DNA of 64,000 bases from Mesorhizobium sp. ES1-4 (GTDB lineage Bacteria; Pseudomonadota; Alphaproteobacteria; Rhizobiales; Rhizobiaceae). A model generated the notes under the pieces. It ran no database searches and was not told the DNA's origin. It worked only from the letters and a program-made list of their open reading frames with translations. Made by a program: the position numbers and the translations under genes. Positions 54,684-64,000 of the stretch are shown in pieces; within the stretch, counting starts at the first letter, position 1, and each line of letters begins with the position of its first letter. The stretch lies in NCBI RefSeq assembly GCF_020164745.1, contig NZ_JAIUGV010000005.1:62001-126000 (forward strand). The letters are read 5' to 3'.

Positions 54684-55891
54684 GGGCGCTCGCCGCCACC
54701 GCCGGCGCGGCCCTGCTGGCGATCACGCCGGCACTGGGCGCCGATCAAGCCGACCAGATCATGCATGGCCAATACCAGGCCGTGCTCGGCGATTGCGCCG
54801 GCTGTCACACGAGGCCGGGCGGCAAGCCGCTGGCCGGTGGCCTGCCGCTCGAAACGCCTTTCGGCGTTCTGGTGCCGCCCAACATCACGCCCGACCACGA
54901 GACGGGCATCGGCAACTGGTCAGAGACCGAGTTCCGCAACATGATGAAGACCGGTGTCGGGCACGATGGCGTGCGGCTCTATCCCGCCATGCCGTACCCC
55001 GCCTATACCCGGATGACCGAGCAGGACATCTCCGATCTGTGGGCCTATATGACCACGGTCGAGCCGGTCTCGAACAAGGTCGAGGCCAACCAGTTGCCGT
55101 TCCCCTTGAACATCCGGCTGGCGATGTGGGGTTGGAACCTCCTGAACTTCAGCGAGGCAAGCTTCCAGGCCGATCCGTCCAAGTCGGCGGAATGGAATCG
55201 CGGCGCCTACATCGTCCAGGGGGCCGGGCACTGCGGCACCTGCCACACGCCCAAATCCTTCCTGGGCGCCGATCAGGACAGCAGCTTCCTGCAAGGGGCG
55301 TCGCTGCAGGGCTGGTTTGCGCCCGACATCACCAACAATGCTCAATCCGGCCTCGGAAAATGGTCGCAGGAGGATGTGGTCGCCTACCTCAAGACCGGCG
55401 TCAACGCGCATTCGATCGCGTCCGGTCCGATGGCTGAAGCGGTCGAGAATTCGACCTCCAAAATGACGGATCCCGACCTCAAGGCCGTGGCCGTCTATCT
55501 CAAGAGCCTGGGGACCGACACCGGCAATGCGCAGGCGCCCAAGCCCGACGAGGCGCGGATGGTGGCGGGCGAGGCGATCTACCGTGACAATTGTTCGGCC
55601 TGCCATGGCGGCGATGGCGCCGGCGCCGGCGCGCTGTTTCCAACCCTTGTCGGCAATTCCATCGTCGCGCAGGGCAATCCCGAAACGCTTGCCCGCGTCG
55701 TCCTCGCCGGAAGCCAGGCCGTGCACACGGCCGGCGCGCCGACGACGCCCGCCATGCCCTCTCTGGCGTGGCGGCTGAAGGACCAGGAAATCGCCGACGT
55801 GCTGACCTATGTGCGCGGCAGCTGGGGCAATTCCGCTCCGGCGGTCTCATCCGACGATGTCGCGGCCGTGCGCAAGGAATTGGTGCAGTGA
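54680..55891 (+). CDS. Triheme cytochrome c subunit of the dehydrogenase
   Basis: 403 residues with a signal peptide (ATAGAALLAITPALG). Three CxxCH heme sites are CAGCH (near 37), CGTCH (near 186) and CSACH (near 307), the normal plan of the cytochrome subunit that passes electrons to ubiquinone. The GTG start at 54680 overlaps the GMC stop by four bases, so the three genes are one translationally coupled operon. PSLAWRLKDQEIADVLTYVRGSWG ends the last cytochrome domain. Confidence 0.93.
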   Translation: MRALAATAGAALLAITPALGADQADQIMHGQYQAVLGDCAGCHTRPGGKPLAGGLPLETPFGVLVPPNITPDHETGIGNWSETEFRNMMKTGVGHDGVRLYPAMPYPAYTRMTEQDISDLWAYMTTVEPVSNKVEANQLPFPLNIRLAMWGWNLLNFSEASFQADPSKSAEWNRGAYIVQGAGHCGTCHTPKSFLGADQDSSFLQGASLQGWFAPDITNNAQSGLGKWSQEDVVAYLKTGVNAHSIASGPMAEAVENSTSKMTDPDLKAVAVYLKSLGTDTGNAQAPKPDEARMVAGEAIYRDNCSACHGGDGAGAGALFPTLVGNSIVAQGNPETLARVVLAGSQAVHTAGAPTTPAMPSLAWRLKDQEIADVLTYVRGSWGNSAPAVSSDDVAAVRKELVQ

Positions 55892-55910
55892 TCCCGGCGC
55901 GCCAGTGTTG

Positions 55911-56807
55911 TCAGGGCCTGGAAGCTGTCTTGCGCCCGCTGTGCTCGGCGAGCCCGATGCCGCCCAGAACGAGTACCAGCGCCAGCGCCTGATAGAGCTG
56001 GAAGGTCTCGCCGACGATCAGCACCGAAAGCAGCGTGCCGAAGATCGGCACCAGATTGATGAACAGGCCGGCGCGGTTGGCGCCGATCAGCTCGTTGCCC
56101 CTGATGTAGAGGATCTGCGAGATGACCGAGGCGCCGATCGCGGTGTAGACGATGACAGCCCAGCCGCGCGCATCGGGCACGATCACCTTGCCGGCGGCTG
56201 CCTCCCACAGGAAGAAGGGCAGTGAGGTGACGAGTGCCGCGAACGACATGGCTAGCATCAGGCTCTGCCAGCGCATCACCGGCTTCAGCCGCAACCCGAC
56301 CGAATAGCCGCTGTAGAGAACGACCGCGACCAGCATGATGGCGTCGCCGAAATTGAGCTCCAGCGTCAGCAGCCGGCGCGGATCGCCATGGCAGGCGGTC
56401 AGGATGACGCCGAAGATGGTCAGTGCCACGCCGGCGATCTGCGCCCAGTTCACGCGCAGACGGAAGAAGATGAAGTTGGCTGTCATGATCAGGATCGGCA
56501 TCGCCGCCTGTTCGATCGAGACATTGATCGCCGTGGTGTAGTTGAGCGCGGTGTAGAAGATGGTGTTGAACAGAGTGAAGCCGCTGGCGCCAAGCGCCGC
56601 CAGCACGAACCAGTGCCTGCGCACGGCAGGCCAATCCTCCTGGATCGTGCGCCAGCCGATCGGCAGCAGGATCGCCACGGCCAGCAGCCAGCGCAGGAAG
56701 ACCAGCGTCATCGGCGAGACGTGGCCGACCGCCAGCTTGCCGGCCACCGAATTGCCGCCCCACAGCAAGGTGGTGAGCAGCAGGAATATGTAGGCGCTTC
56801 GATGCAT
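55911..56807 (-). CDS. EamA/DMT-family transporter
   Basis: 298 residues with ten hydrophobic helices in two EamA halves. The first half starts SAYIFLLLTTLLWGGNSVAGKLAVGHVSPM, and the second ends LYQALALVLVLGGIGLAEHSGRK. It is a drug/metabolite exporter of unknown substrate. It is convergent with the dehydrogenase operon (19 bases from its end) and divergent from purA. Confidence 0.9.
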   Translation of the reverse strand: MHRSAYIFLLLTTLLWGGNSVAGKLAVGHVSPMTLVFLRWLLAVAILLPIGWRTIQEDWPAVRRHWFVLAALGASGFTLFNTIFYTALNYTTAINVSIEQAAMPILIMTANFIFFRLRVNWAQIAGVALTIFGVILTACHGDPRRLLTLELNFGDAIMLVAVVLYSGYSVGLRLKPVMRWQSLMLAMSFAALVTSLPFFLWEAAAGKVIVPDARGWAVIVYTAIGASVISQILYIRGNELIGANRAGLFINLVPIFGTLLSVLIVGETFQLYQALALVLVLGGIGLAEHSGRKTASRP

Positions 56808-57018
56808 CGCGGGCTTCCGGCCGCGGGATGGGCCGCGGTGTTTGCCGGCCTATTGCCCCCGTCGGCCCAAGTAAATGATGTCAAAGCCGAAAATTGTTGT
56901 GCCTCGGGCCATTTTCGGCGGCAAAGAAAGGTCGCACTCGCGAGGTCTTGACGTTATAGAGGCCTGTCGTTTCGAACCATATCCAAGCCGCATGGCGGCG
57001 TCTCAAGGGAAAAGAAAC

Positions 57019-58317
<1,299 letters not shown>

Positions 58318-58392
58318 TTTCTGAAGCCTTTCCGGGCATAACGGCTGACTTGCGGGGGCCGGCGCGGAAGCAAAATACAGGTCGACTGAAGC

Positions 58393-60153
58393 ATGGCAGA
58401 TTTCGTTGCTGTTCTGAAAAACGCGTTCGAGAAGCATGGCGACGAGACGCCCGAGAAGCGTACGCGCATCTATAACAGCGTTCGTGCCATGCTGGGGAAG
58501 AAGCTTGCGGAGTATTCGCCGCCGCTGGCTCCCGAGGCCATCGACAAGCAGAAACGCTCGTTGGAGGACGCCATTGCCGGCGTCGAGCGGGACTATGTCA
58601 AGCGTGTGCCGGAGACGGATCCGCTCGCGGAACTGGAACACATCTTTTCCTCCATCGACCGCAACAAGAATCAGTCGAACCACGTCAAGCAGCCGGCCAA
58701 GGCGGAGGCTGCCGCCATTCCGGCTCCGTCCCCCTATCGGCCAGCCCCGGCCACAGGCACACCAGGGCCCTACACGCCGGCACCGCCCTTGCCAAAGCCC
58801 GAGCGTTACATACCCGTTCCAACCGCCAAGGCCGAGCCTGGCTGGCAAAGGCAGACGCCGGTGCAGCCCGCTCCGGATTTTTCGGAAAAGACCTTGCCGG
58901 GGATGGACGCGGATCGGGAAGCCGACCAGGACGACGTCTTTGCCGATGACGAAGCGCCGACCGCCGCCGACACTTTCGAGCGTTTGCGCCCGGCCGAACG
59001 CAAGCGCAGCTATGGCGGGTTGATCGCTGCCGTGGTCGCGTTGCTGGTCGTTGCCGGCGGCGGTTACGGCATCTGGCTGAACAAGGACGCCTTCGGCAAG
59101 ATGCTTGGCCTGAACGGCAGCAAGGTTGTTGCCAAGGTCGAACCCGTGAAACCGGCGCCGGCCAAGCCGGCGACCGATGCCGCGGCCACGCCACCGGCGC
59201 CCGCGACAGGCGCCGAAGGCACGAAATTCACGCAGCGGCTGACGCCTGGAGGCGGCGAAACCGACCCCGGCCCGGCGGGCGGGCAGAGCGGCATAGGCGA
59301 GGGCGAGTCCGTCGCGGCGCTGACGACACGGCCAACGGCAGCGAATGCGCCGGCCACGGCAGCGCCGGCGGTTCCGGCGCCGGCTGCCAGTACTCCCGCT
59401 GCCAGTACGCCGGCTGCCAGTACGCCGGCTGCCGGTACGCCTGCGGCAGGCACCACGCCCGCGGCGGGCACCCCACTGGCGACATCTCCCGCCAACGGAA
59501 CCGCGCCCGCGCCGACGGGTGCGGCCGCTGCCACACCGCCCGCACCGGCAGGCGCCGCGCCGGCAACTCCGGCCGCGGCTCCGGCGCAAACCTCGGTTCC
59601 GGTCGGCCAGAAGGCGATCTTCTATGAGGAGCGCACCAGCACCCAGCAAGGATCGGCCGAGCCCGGCAGCATCGTCTGGTCGCTGGTGCAGGAATCGCCC
59701 GGCGGCGACCTGCCGCCCGAGCCGGCGATCCGCGCCGAGGCCACCATTCCCGGCAAGGACATCCAGTTGCGCATGACCATCCGCCGCAACACCGACCAGA
59801 CCCTACCGGCCAGCCATATCATCGAGATGATCTTCCTGACGCCTGACGGCTTCGAGGGCGGCGGCGTCGACAACATATTGCGCGTCGCCATGAAGAGTTC
59901 GGAACAGGATGCCGGCAGCCCGCTGATCGGCATCCCGGCCAAGATCGCGGATGGCTTCTTCCTCGTTGCGCTCAACGACACCAAGGCCGACGAGGACGCC
60001 AACATGACTCTCTTGCGCGGCCAGGACTGGATCGACGTGCCGGTCGTTTACAAGACCGGGCGACGGGCGCTGCTGACCATGGAAAAGGGCATTCCCGGCG
60101 AGAAGGTGTTCGACGAGGCGATCAAGGCCTGGCAGGCCAAGACGGCGGGTTGA
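58393..60153 (+). CDS. Large single-pass membrane protein with Pro/Ala-rich tandem repeats
   Basis: 586 residues of unknown function, also found near purA in rhizobia by my recollection. The N-terminal region (about 1-90) is helical and charged (VLKNAFEKHGDETPEKRTRIYNS). A Pro-rich stretch follows, then one membrane helix near 210-230 (GGLIAAVVALLVVAGGGYGIWL). Next comes a long Pro/Ala region with tandem AASTP/AAGTP units near 330-360, and a folded C-terminal domain (about 400-586) beginning QKAIFYEER. The helix puts the C-terminal domain in the periplasm. The repeats are coded by 15-base units that may vary between strains. Confidence 0.75.
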   Translation: MADFVAVLKNAFEKHGDETPEKRTRIYNSVRAMLGKKLAEYSPPLAPEAIDKQKRSLEDAIAGVERDYVKRVPETDPLAELEHIFSSIDRNKNQSNHVKQPAKAEAAAIPAPSPYRPAPATGTPGPYTPAPPLPKPERYIPVPTAKAEPGWQRQTPVQPAPDFSEKTLPGMDADREADQDDVFADDEAPTAADTFERLRPAERKRSYGGLIAAVVALLVVAGGGYGIWLNKDAFGKMLGLNGSKVVAKVEPVKPAPAKPATDAAATPPAPATGAEGTKFTQRLTPGGGETDPGPAGGQSGIGEGESVAALTTRPTAANAPATAAPAVPAPAASTPAASTPAASTPAAGTPAAGTTPAAGTPLATSPANGTAPAPTGAAAATPPAPAGAAPATPAAAPAQTSVPVGQKAIFYEERTSTQQGSAEPGSIVWSLVQESPGGDLPPEPAIRAEATIPGKDIQLRMTIRRNTDQTLPASHIIEMIFLTPDGFEGGGVDNILRVAMKSSEQDAGSPLIGIPAKIADGFFLVALNDTKADEDANMTLLRGQDWIDVPVVYKTGRRALLTMEKGIPGEKVFDEAIKAWQAKTAG

Positions 60154-60180
60154 GACGGGTGGCGTAACGGTCGACGCCGT

Positions 60181-60480
60181 TCAGAATCCCTGGAACAGCG
60201 TGTCGAGCGCGGCAGCGATGTCATCATGATGCTTCGCCAGGTTCAGCCGGCTTTCAACCAATTCGCTTGCCGGAACGGTGGCGATCAGGTGTGTCGCCAT
60301 GACCAGCTTCCGTCCATTGATCTCGAAGATCGGATGAAGCTTTCGCATCGGCGGCGGCACCGTTGCGACCGGCAGAAGCGGGACGACAACCCGCGTCTTG
60401 AAATTGTCGAGCAGCTCGGATTGGACGTCGAGCACATAATTGCCTTCAACGCGACCGGCGAAGACATCATAGCGGGGCAT
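60181..60480 (-). CDS. ccdB: CcdB-family toxin
   Basis: 99 residues. PRYDVFAGRVEGNYVLDVQSELLDNFKTRVVVPLLP at the N-terminus and the C-terminal ATHLIATVPASELVESRLNLAKHHDDIAAALDTLFQGF are CcdB-type. In F plasmid CcdB the last residues (W99-G100-I101) poison DNA gyrase; here the end reads F-Q-G-F, so gyrase poisoning is possible but not shown. The start codon overlaps the ccdA stop by one base, the usual coupling of antitoxin and toxin. Confidence 0.88.
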   Translation of the reverse strand: MPRYDVFAGRVEGNYVLDVQSELLDNFKTRVVVPLLPVATVPPPMRKLHPIFEINGRKLVMATHLIATVPASELVESRLNLAKHHDDIAAALDTLFQGF

Positions 60481-60722
60481 CAGAACTGCCGATGTTCTTC
60501 CAACGGGATGCCGCTTTTGTCGATGTAGTCGTTCCACGCATCCATCGTGGCGCGGTTCTCAAGCTTCCACAGCCGCGTCTTTTCAGCTGCCACCGCCTCC
60601 GCGATGCCGGCCTCCGCAGCGCGCGAGACATTCACGTCAAGCCCCTTGGCTTCCCGCATGAGGTTCGAGTCGATCGACAGATTTGCTGGCTGACGGATCG
60701 CATTCAAGGCAATCTTACGCAT
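60480..60722 (-). CDS. ccdA: CcdA-family antitoxin
   Basis: 80 residues. The N-terminus (ANLSIDSNLMREAKGLDVNVSRAAEAGI) is the ribbon-helix-helix DNA-binding part, and the C-terminal WNDYIDKSGIPLEEHRQF is the toxin-binding tail. It is placed upstream of and overlapping ccdB, as expected. A double palindrome upstream is the likely operator, bound by CcdA/CcdB complexes in conditional cooperativity. ATG 60722 follows GGAGG. Confidence 0.9.
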   Translation of the reverse strand: MRKIALNAIRQPANLSIDSNLMREAKGLDVNVSRAAEAGIAEAVAAEKTRLWKLENRATMDAWNDYIDKSGIPLEEHRQF

Positions 60723-60737
60723 AATGGCCTCCGCAAC

Positions 60738-60758
60738 ATGCGCATAATGTATGCGCAT
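60738..60758. promoter_or_regulatory. ccdAB operator-promoter
   Basis: Two copies of the palindrome ATGCGCAT (60738-60745 and 60751-60758) are 13 bases apart. On the minus strand a TTGCCC and a CATTAT 18 bases apart form a promoter, and the palindromes cover the spacer and -10 region. This fits autorepression. Confidence 0.7.
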
Positions 60759-60881
60759 TCTGATACGGGGCAATGCTCAGGCAACTCTGGCGGCAGACGG
60801 CGCGCCCCGCAATGGCTGCGGGCATTCGTCGCTTCAATCGACAAATCGTTGTCGCTCGATCGGCCTACGGCCGACCGCTCC

Positions 60882-62705
60882 TCACCCTTCCATCTCTTCG
60901 CGCAACATCTCCAGTTCCAGCCATTCTTCCTCGAGCGCCGCCAATGTGGCGCGTTCCTTGTCGAGGGCGGCGATGGTCTTCTGGAAGGAGGCCGGATCGC
61001 GCTCGTAGTAAGCGGGATCGGCGATGTTGTTCTCCAGCCGCGAGATCGACGCAGTCACCGCCTCGATCTTCTTGGGTAAGGACTCCAACGCGAACTTCTG
61101 CTTGAACGACAATTTCTTCGCCGGCCCTTTTGGCGCCGCGGTTTCACCCTTGCCAGGCGCCGGCGCATCGGAGGCTTCGGTCCTGGCACGCGCCTTGTTG
61201 CGATCGTCGAGCCTTGTGCCGCCGCGCTGCGCCAGCATGTCGGAATAGCCGCCGGCATATTCGACCCAGCGGCCGCCGCCGTCCGGCGCGATGATGCTGG
61301 TGACGGTGCGATCGAGGAAGTCGCGGTCATGGCTGACCAGGATGACGGTGCCGGCAAAACCGGCGACCAGTTCCTGCAGCAGTTCCAGCGTCTCCATGTC
61401 GAGATCGTTGGTCGGCTCATCGAGCACCAGAAGGTTCGCCGGCCGCGCCAGCACGCGCGCCAGGATCAGTCGCGCCCGCTCACCGCCGGAAAGCTCGCGC
61501 ACGGGAGTACGGGCCTGCTCCGGCTTGAACAGGAAATCCTTCATGTAGGAGACGACATGGCGCTGTTCGCCATTGATGACGAGGTTCTCACCACGGCCGT
61601 CGGTGAGATATTGCGCCAGTGTCTCCTGCGGATCGACCGCCTCGCGCTTCTGGTCGAGCGTGGCGATCTCCAGATTGGTGCCGAGCCGCACCGAGCCGGC
61701 ATCCGGCGCCAACTCACCGGTCAGCATCTTCAGGAGCGTGGTCTTGCCGGCGCCGTTCGGCCCGACGAGGCCGACGCGGTCGCCACGCTGGATGCGGGTC
61801 GAGAACCCCTTGACCACGGTGAGATCGCCAAAGCTTTTCTCGATGTTTTTCGCCTCGATGACCAGCTTGCCGGATTCGGCGGCCTCGCTCGCCACCATCG
61901 TCGCTGAGCCCTCGGCGCCGCGATGGCCGCGAAAACGCTGGCGCATGGTCTGCAGTTCGCCCAACCGGCGCATGTTGCGCTTGCGCCGCGCCGTCACGCC
62001 ATAGCGCAGCCAGTGCTCCTCGCGCACAATCTGGCGGCCGAGCTTGTGCTGCTCGCGCTCTTCCTCTTCCAGCACCAGGTCGCGCCATTCCTCGAAATGG
62101 CCAAATCCCTTGTCCAGCCTGCGGGTCTGGCCACGGTCGAGCCAGACGGTGGCGCGCGAAACGCGTTCGAGGAAGCGGCGGTCGTGCGAAATCACGATGA
62201 GCGCCGAAGAGGTCCGGACGAGCTCTTCTTCCAGCCATTCGATAACAGACAGATCGAGATGGTTAGTCGGCTCATCAAGCAGCAGGATATCGGGCTCGGG
62301 CGCCATGACGCGGGCAAGAGCGGCGCGCCGGGCCTCGCCGCCGGACAGGTCGCCCGGCCGTTCCTCGCCCGACAGGCCGAGATGCTCCATCAGGTAGCTG
62401 GCGCGGTAGGTGTCGTCGGCCGGCCCGAGCCCTGCCTCGACATAGGCGCGCACAGTGGCAAAGCCGTCCATGTCCGGCATTTGCGGCAGATAACGCACCG
62501 TTGCCGAAGGCTGGCGGAACACCTCGCCGTCCTGCGGTTCGATCAGGCCGGCGGCGATCTTGAGCAGCGTCGACTTGCCGGACCCGTTGCGGCCGACCAG
62601 TGCGATCTTGTCGCCGGCCGAAGCGGTCAAGGCGGCGCCGTCGAGCAGCGGCGTGCCGCCGAAGGTCAGTCTTATCCCGTCGAGATTGAGAAGAGGCGGG
62701 GCCAT
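60882..62705 (-). CDS. ABC-F family ATPase (Uup-like)
   Basis: 607 residues with two ATPase domains and no membrane part. Walker A sequences are GRNGSGKST (near 36-44) and GPNGAGKTT (near 317-325). The signatures are LSGGEARRAALA and LSGGERARLILA. The linker between the domains has the charged EEWRDLVLEEEEREQHK typical of ABC-F proteins. The C-terminus is a coiled coil (KKIEAVTASISRLENNIAD) as in Uup. ABC-F proteins act on ribosomes or branched DNA. It starts 1 base after the stop of the thiamine pyrophosphokinase gene. Confidence 0.9.
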   Translation of the reverse strand: MAPPLLNLDGIRLTFGGTPLLDGAALTASAGDKIALVGRNGSGKSTLLKIAAGLIEPQDGEVFRQPSATVRYLPQMPDMDGFATVRAYVEAGLGPADDTYRASYLMEHLGLSGEERPGDLSGGEARRAALARVMAPEPDILLLDEPTNHLDLSVIEWLEEELVRTSSALIVISHDRRFLERVSRATVWLDRGQTRRLDKGFGHFEEWRDLVLEEEEREQHKLGRQIVREEHWLRYGVTARRKRNMRRLGELQTMRQRFRGHRGAEGSATMVASEAAESGKLVIEAKNIEKSFGDLTVVKGFSTRIQRGDRVGLVGPNGAGKTTLLKMLTGELAPDAGSVRLGTNLEIATLDQKREAVDPQETLAQYLTDGRGENLVINGEQRHVVSYMKDFLFKPEQARTPVRELSGGERARLILARVLARPANLLVLDEPTNDLDMETLELLQELVAGFAGTVILVSHDRDFLDRTVTSIIAPDGGGRWVEYAGGYSDMLAQRGGTRLDDRNKARARTEASDAPAPGKGETAAPKGPAKKLSFKQKFALESLPKKIEAVTASISRLENNIADPAYYERDPASFQKTIAALDKERATLAALEEEWLELEMLREEMEG

Positions 62706-62706
62706 G

Positions 62707-63351
62707 TCAGCTTTCGGGCAATGGATGGGGATGGGCGAGCAGCAGCGCGCGGCCGTGGCCCAGCGCGATGTCGAGGCGGCCCTTGACCTCATTGGAAATG
62801 GTCAGCGACGAGCCGAAAGCCACCTTGACCCTGTCGAGCGGCCATTTGGCGCCGGTGACGGTCAGGCCGGAGAGTTCGGAAAAGCCGAGAATCGAAAACA
62901 GCGTGCCGTCGGGATAATCGAAGCCGGCCCTGCCTAGCAGCAAGGGGACGCCTTCCTGGGCGCCGCTGGTCAAAAGCACATCCGTTCCGGCCTCGGCCAG
63001 CCGCAGGCCAAGCGCCAGATGCAGGAAGGCGTGGTCGGCGCGCTTGCCGCCGAAGGCGCCCGCCAGCACAAGGCGGGTCGCGCCGCGCTCCAGTGCGGCT
63101 GCTATCGCCAGTTCGCCGTCGGTCTTGTCCTTTTCCGCCGGAAAGGTTTGGCGCGGCACGGCGGCGAGGTCGGCTGGGAGACCAGCCGGTACCGAATCGA
63201 AATCTCCGACCCAAAGTTCCGGCACAAGGCCAAGCAACCTTGCATGGCCGATGCCGGCGTCGGCGGCGATGACGCGCGAGCCTTCGACCTGGCGGTCGAG
63301 CCGGGGCGTGCGGATGAGATCGCCGCCAAGCAGAATGGTGAATGTGCTCAT
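62707..63351 (-). CDS. thiN: Thiamine pyrophosphokinase
   Basis: 214 residues. [25 protein letters not shown] near residues 29-53 is the thiamine-pyrophosphokinase catalytic segment, followed by [22 protein letters not shown] near 70-91. It transfers pyrophosphate from ATP to thiamine to make TPP. It is divergent from the TPP-riboswitch-controlled thiB transporter gene, so uptake and activation of thiamine sit side by side. No riboswitch is seen on its own side. Confidence 0.93.
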   Translation of the reverse strand: MSTFTILLGGDLIRTPRLDRQVEGSRVIAADAGIGHARLLGLVPELWVGDFDSVPAGLPADLAAVPRQTFPAEKDKTDGELAIAAALERGATRLVLAGAFGGKRADHAFLHLALGLRLAEAGTDVLLTSGAQEGVPLLLGRAGFDYPDGTLFSILGFSELSGLTVTGAKWPLDRVKVAFGSSLTISNEVKGRLDIALGHGRALLLAHPHPLPES

Positions 63352-63435
63352 ATCCCGTCGCCCTTACCAGCCCGGCACGGGAAACGGAAGGCGGCAAACT
63401 CCCACTTGCGCGGGTCATCGGCCCGGCTTATGTGT

Positions 63436-63548
63436 CGAAACGCTCTAACGGGGTGCCGGACGCGAATTTCGTGGACCGGCTGAGAGGCAGTCTCGCCAAC
63501 CCGCTGAACCTGATCCGGTTTGTACCGGCGGAGGGATTAGACGTTTCG
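63436..63548 (+). ncRNA. TPP riboswitch (thi box)
   Basis: The conserved core is visible: ACGGGGTGCC, GGCTGAGAGG (pyrimidine-binding side), ACCCGCTGAACCTGATC and TACCGGCGGAGGGATTAG. The closing stem pairs CGAAACG (63436-63442) with CGTTTCG (63542-63548). It lies about 50 bases before the thiB start and should turn thiamine uptake off when TPP is high. Confidence 0.97.
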
Positions 63549-63596
63549 GACGATCCGACGCCTCAATTCCTTTCAACGCGAACGAAGGAGGCGCCG

Positions 63597-64000
63597 ATGC
63601 GCACGTTTTTATATTCTCTCATCGCAGCCACGGTGGCGACCCTGTCCGGACCGGCTTTGGCCAAGGACAAGCTCACCATCTACACTTATGAGAGTTTCAC
63701 CGCCGACTGGGGTCCCGGTCCCGTGGTCAAGAAGGAATTCGAGGCCGAATGCGGCTGCGATGTCGCGTTCGTCTCGGTCGCCGATGGCGTGGCGCTGCTC
63801 AACCGCGTCAAGCTGGAGGGCGCCTCGACCAAGGCCGATATCGTGCTCGGCCTCGACACCAATCTCACCGCCGATGCAAAGGCCACCGGCCTGTTCGCAC
63901 CGCATGGCGCGGTGAGCGACGTCACGGTGCCGGGCGGCTGGAGCGACGACACTTTCGTCCCCTTCGACTATGGCTATTTCGCCGTCGTCTACGACACCGA
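63597..64000 (+). CDS. thiB: Thiamine ABC transporter substrate-binding protein (3' end cut)
   Basis: The first 134 residues are present. A signal peptide at the N-terminus ([21 protein letters not shown]) is followed by [18 protein letters not shown], the ThiB/TbpA start, and [35 protein letters not shown] near 81-91 and [14 protein letters not shown] at the window end are also family patterns. AAGGAGG precedes ATG 63597. With thiP and thiQ expected downstream it forms the thiamine importer, under the TPP riboswitch just upstream. Confidence 0.95.
   Translation, partial: MRTFLYSLIAATVATLSGPALAKDKLTIYTYESFTADWGPGPVVKKEFEAECGCDVAFVSVADGVALLNRVKLEGASTKADIVLGLDTNLTADAKATGLFAPHGAVSDVTVPGGWSDDTFVPFDYGYFAVVYDT

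Overview
The window is chromosomal DNA of a GC-rich alphaproteobacterium of the order Hyphomicrobiales, most likely Mesorhizobium or a close relative. This rests on gene content and order: ybgC-tolQRAB-pal-cpoB-tilS-ftsH-glmM, an RcdA (DUF1465) gene before ruvCAB, Omp25/31-like beta-barrel proteins, a serC RNA motif before serC-serA, 6S RNA before the 5-formyl-THF cyclo-ligase gene, and rhizobial palindromic repeats. It is mostly core chromosome. No prophage, insertion sequence, CRISPR array, tRNA or rRNA gene was seen.

1-13 kb: a minus-strand MoxR ATPase / GNAT / CoxE-type VWA group, a frameshifted DUF4345 remnant, 6S RNA with fau, a YmdB-type phosphodiesterase, TerC, an ArsR-controlled VOC/VOC/SRPBCC group, YebC, a Rdx selenoprotein-like protein, a TetR/DUF1772 divergent pair, rpmE and an MsbA-like ABC exporter. 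12.4-25 kb, mainly minus strand: nitroreductase, GntR regulator, DUF3857 transglutaminase, M32 carboxypeptidase, a MotA-like/MotB-like (ZorAB-like) pair, PAQR protein, inositol monophosphatase, EF-P, a Sel1 protein and thiE. 25-29 kb: methyltransferase, TSUP transporter, DUF2269, a four-helix protein resembling a piece of heme-copper oxidase, a candidate sRNA and rcdA.

29-47 kb: ruvCAB, a Tat-exported metallophosphoesterase, the Tol-Pal envelope system, tilS, ftsH, two secreted cysteine-module proteins and glmM. A four-helix-bundle gene flanked by inverted repeats sits between tolB and pal. 47-52 kb: two outer-membrane beta-barrel genes and serC-serA. 52-56 kb: a three-subunit membrane dehydrogenase operon (Tat-exported small subunit, GMC flavoprotein, triheme cytochrome c). 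56-64 kb: EamA exporter, purA, a large Pro/Ala-rich membrane protein, a ccdAB toxin-antitoxin pair, an ABC-F ATPase with thiamine pyrophosphokinase, and a TPP riboswitch in front of thiB, which is cut by the window end.

The most connected signal is a set of CtrA-type sites (TTAA-N7-TTAA). Exact matches precede the candidate sRNA, rcdA and each of the two outer-membrane protein genes, and one-mismatch copies precede tolQ and pal. This suggests that CtrA ties the Tol-Pal machine, outer-membrane proteins, the CtrA-proteolysis adaptor RcdA and a small RNA into one cell-cycle circuit. Other points of interest are the four-helix cassette inside tol-pal, a repeated disulfide-type module in two secreted proteins, an orphan ZorAB-like motor pair, and several palindromic operators next to regulator genes.
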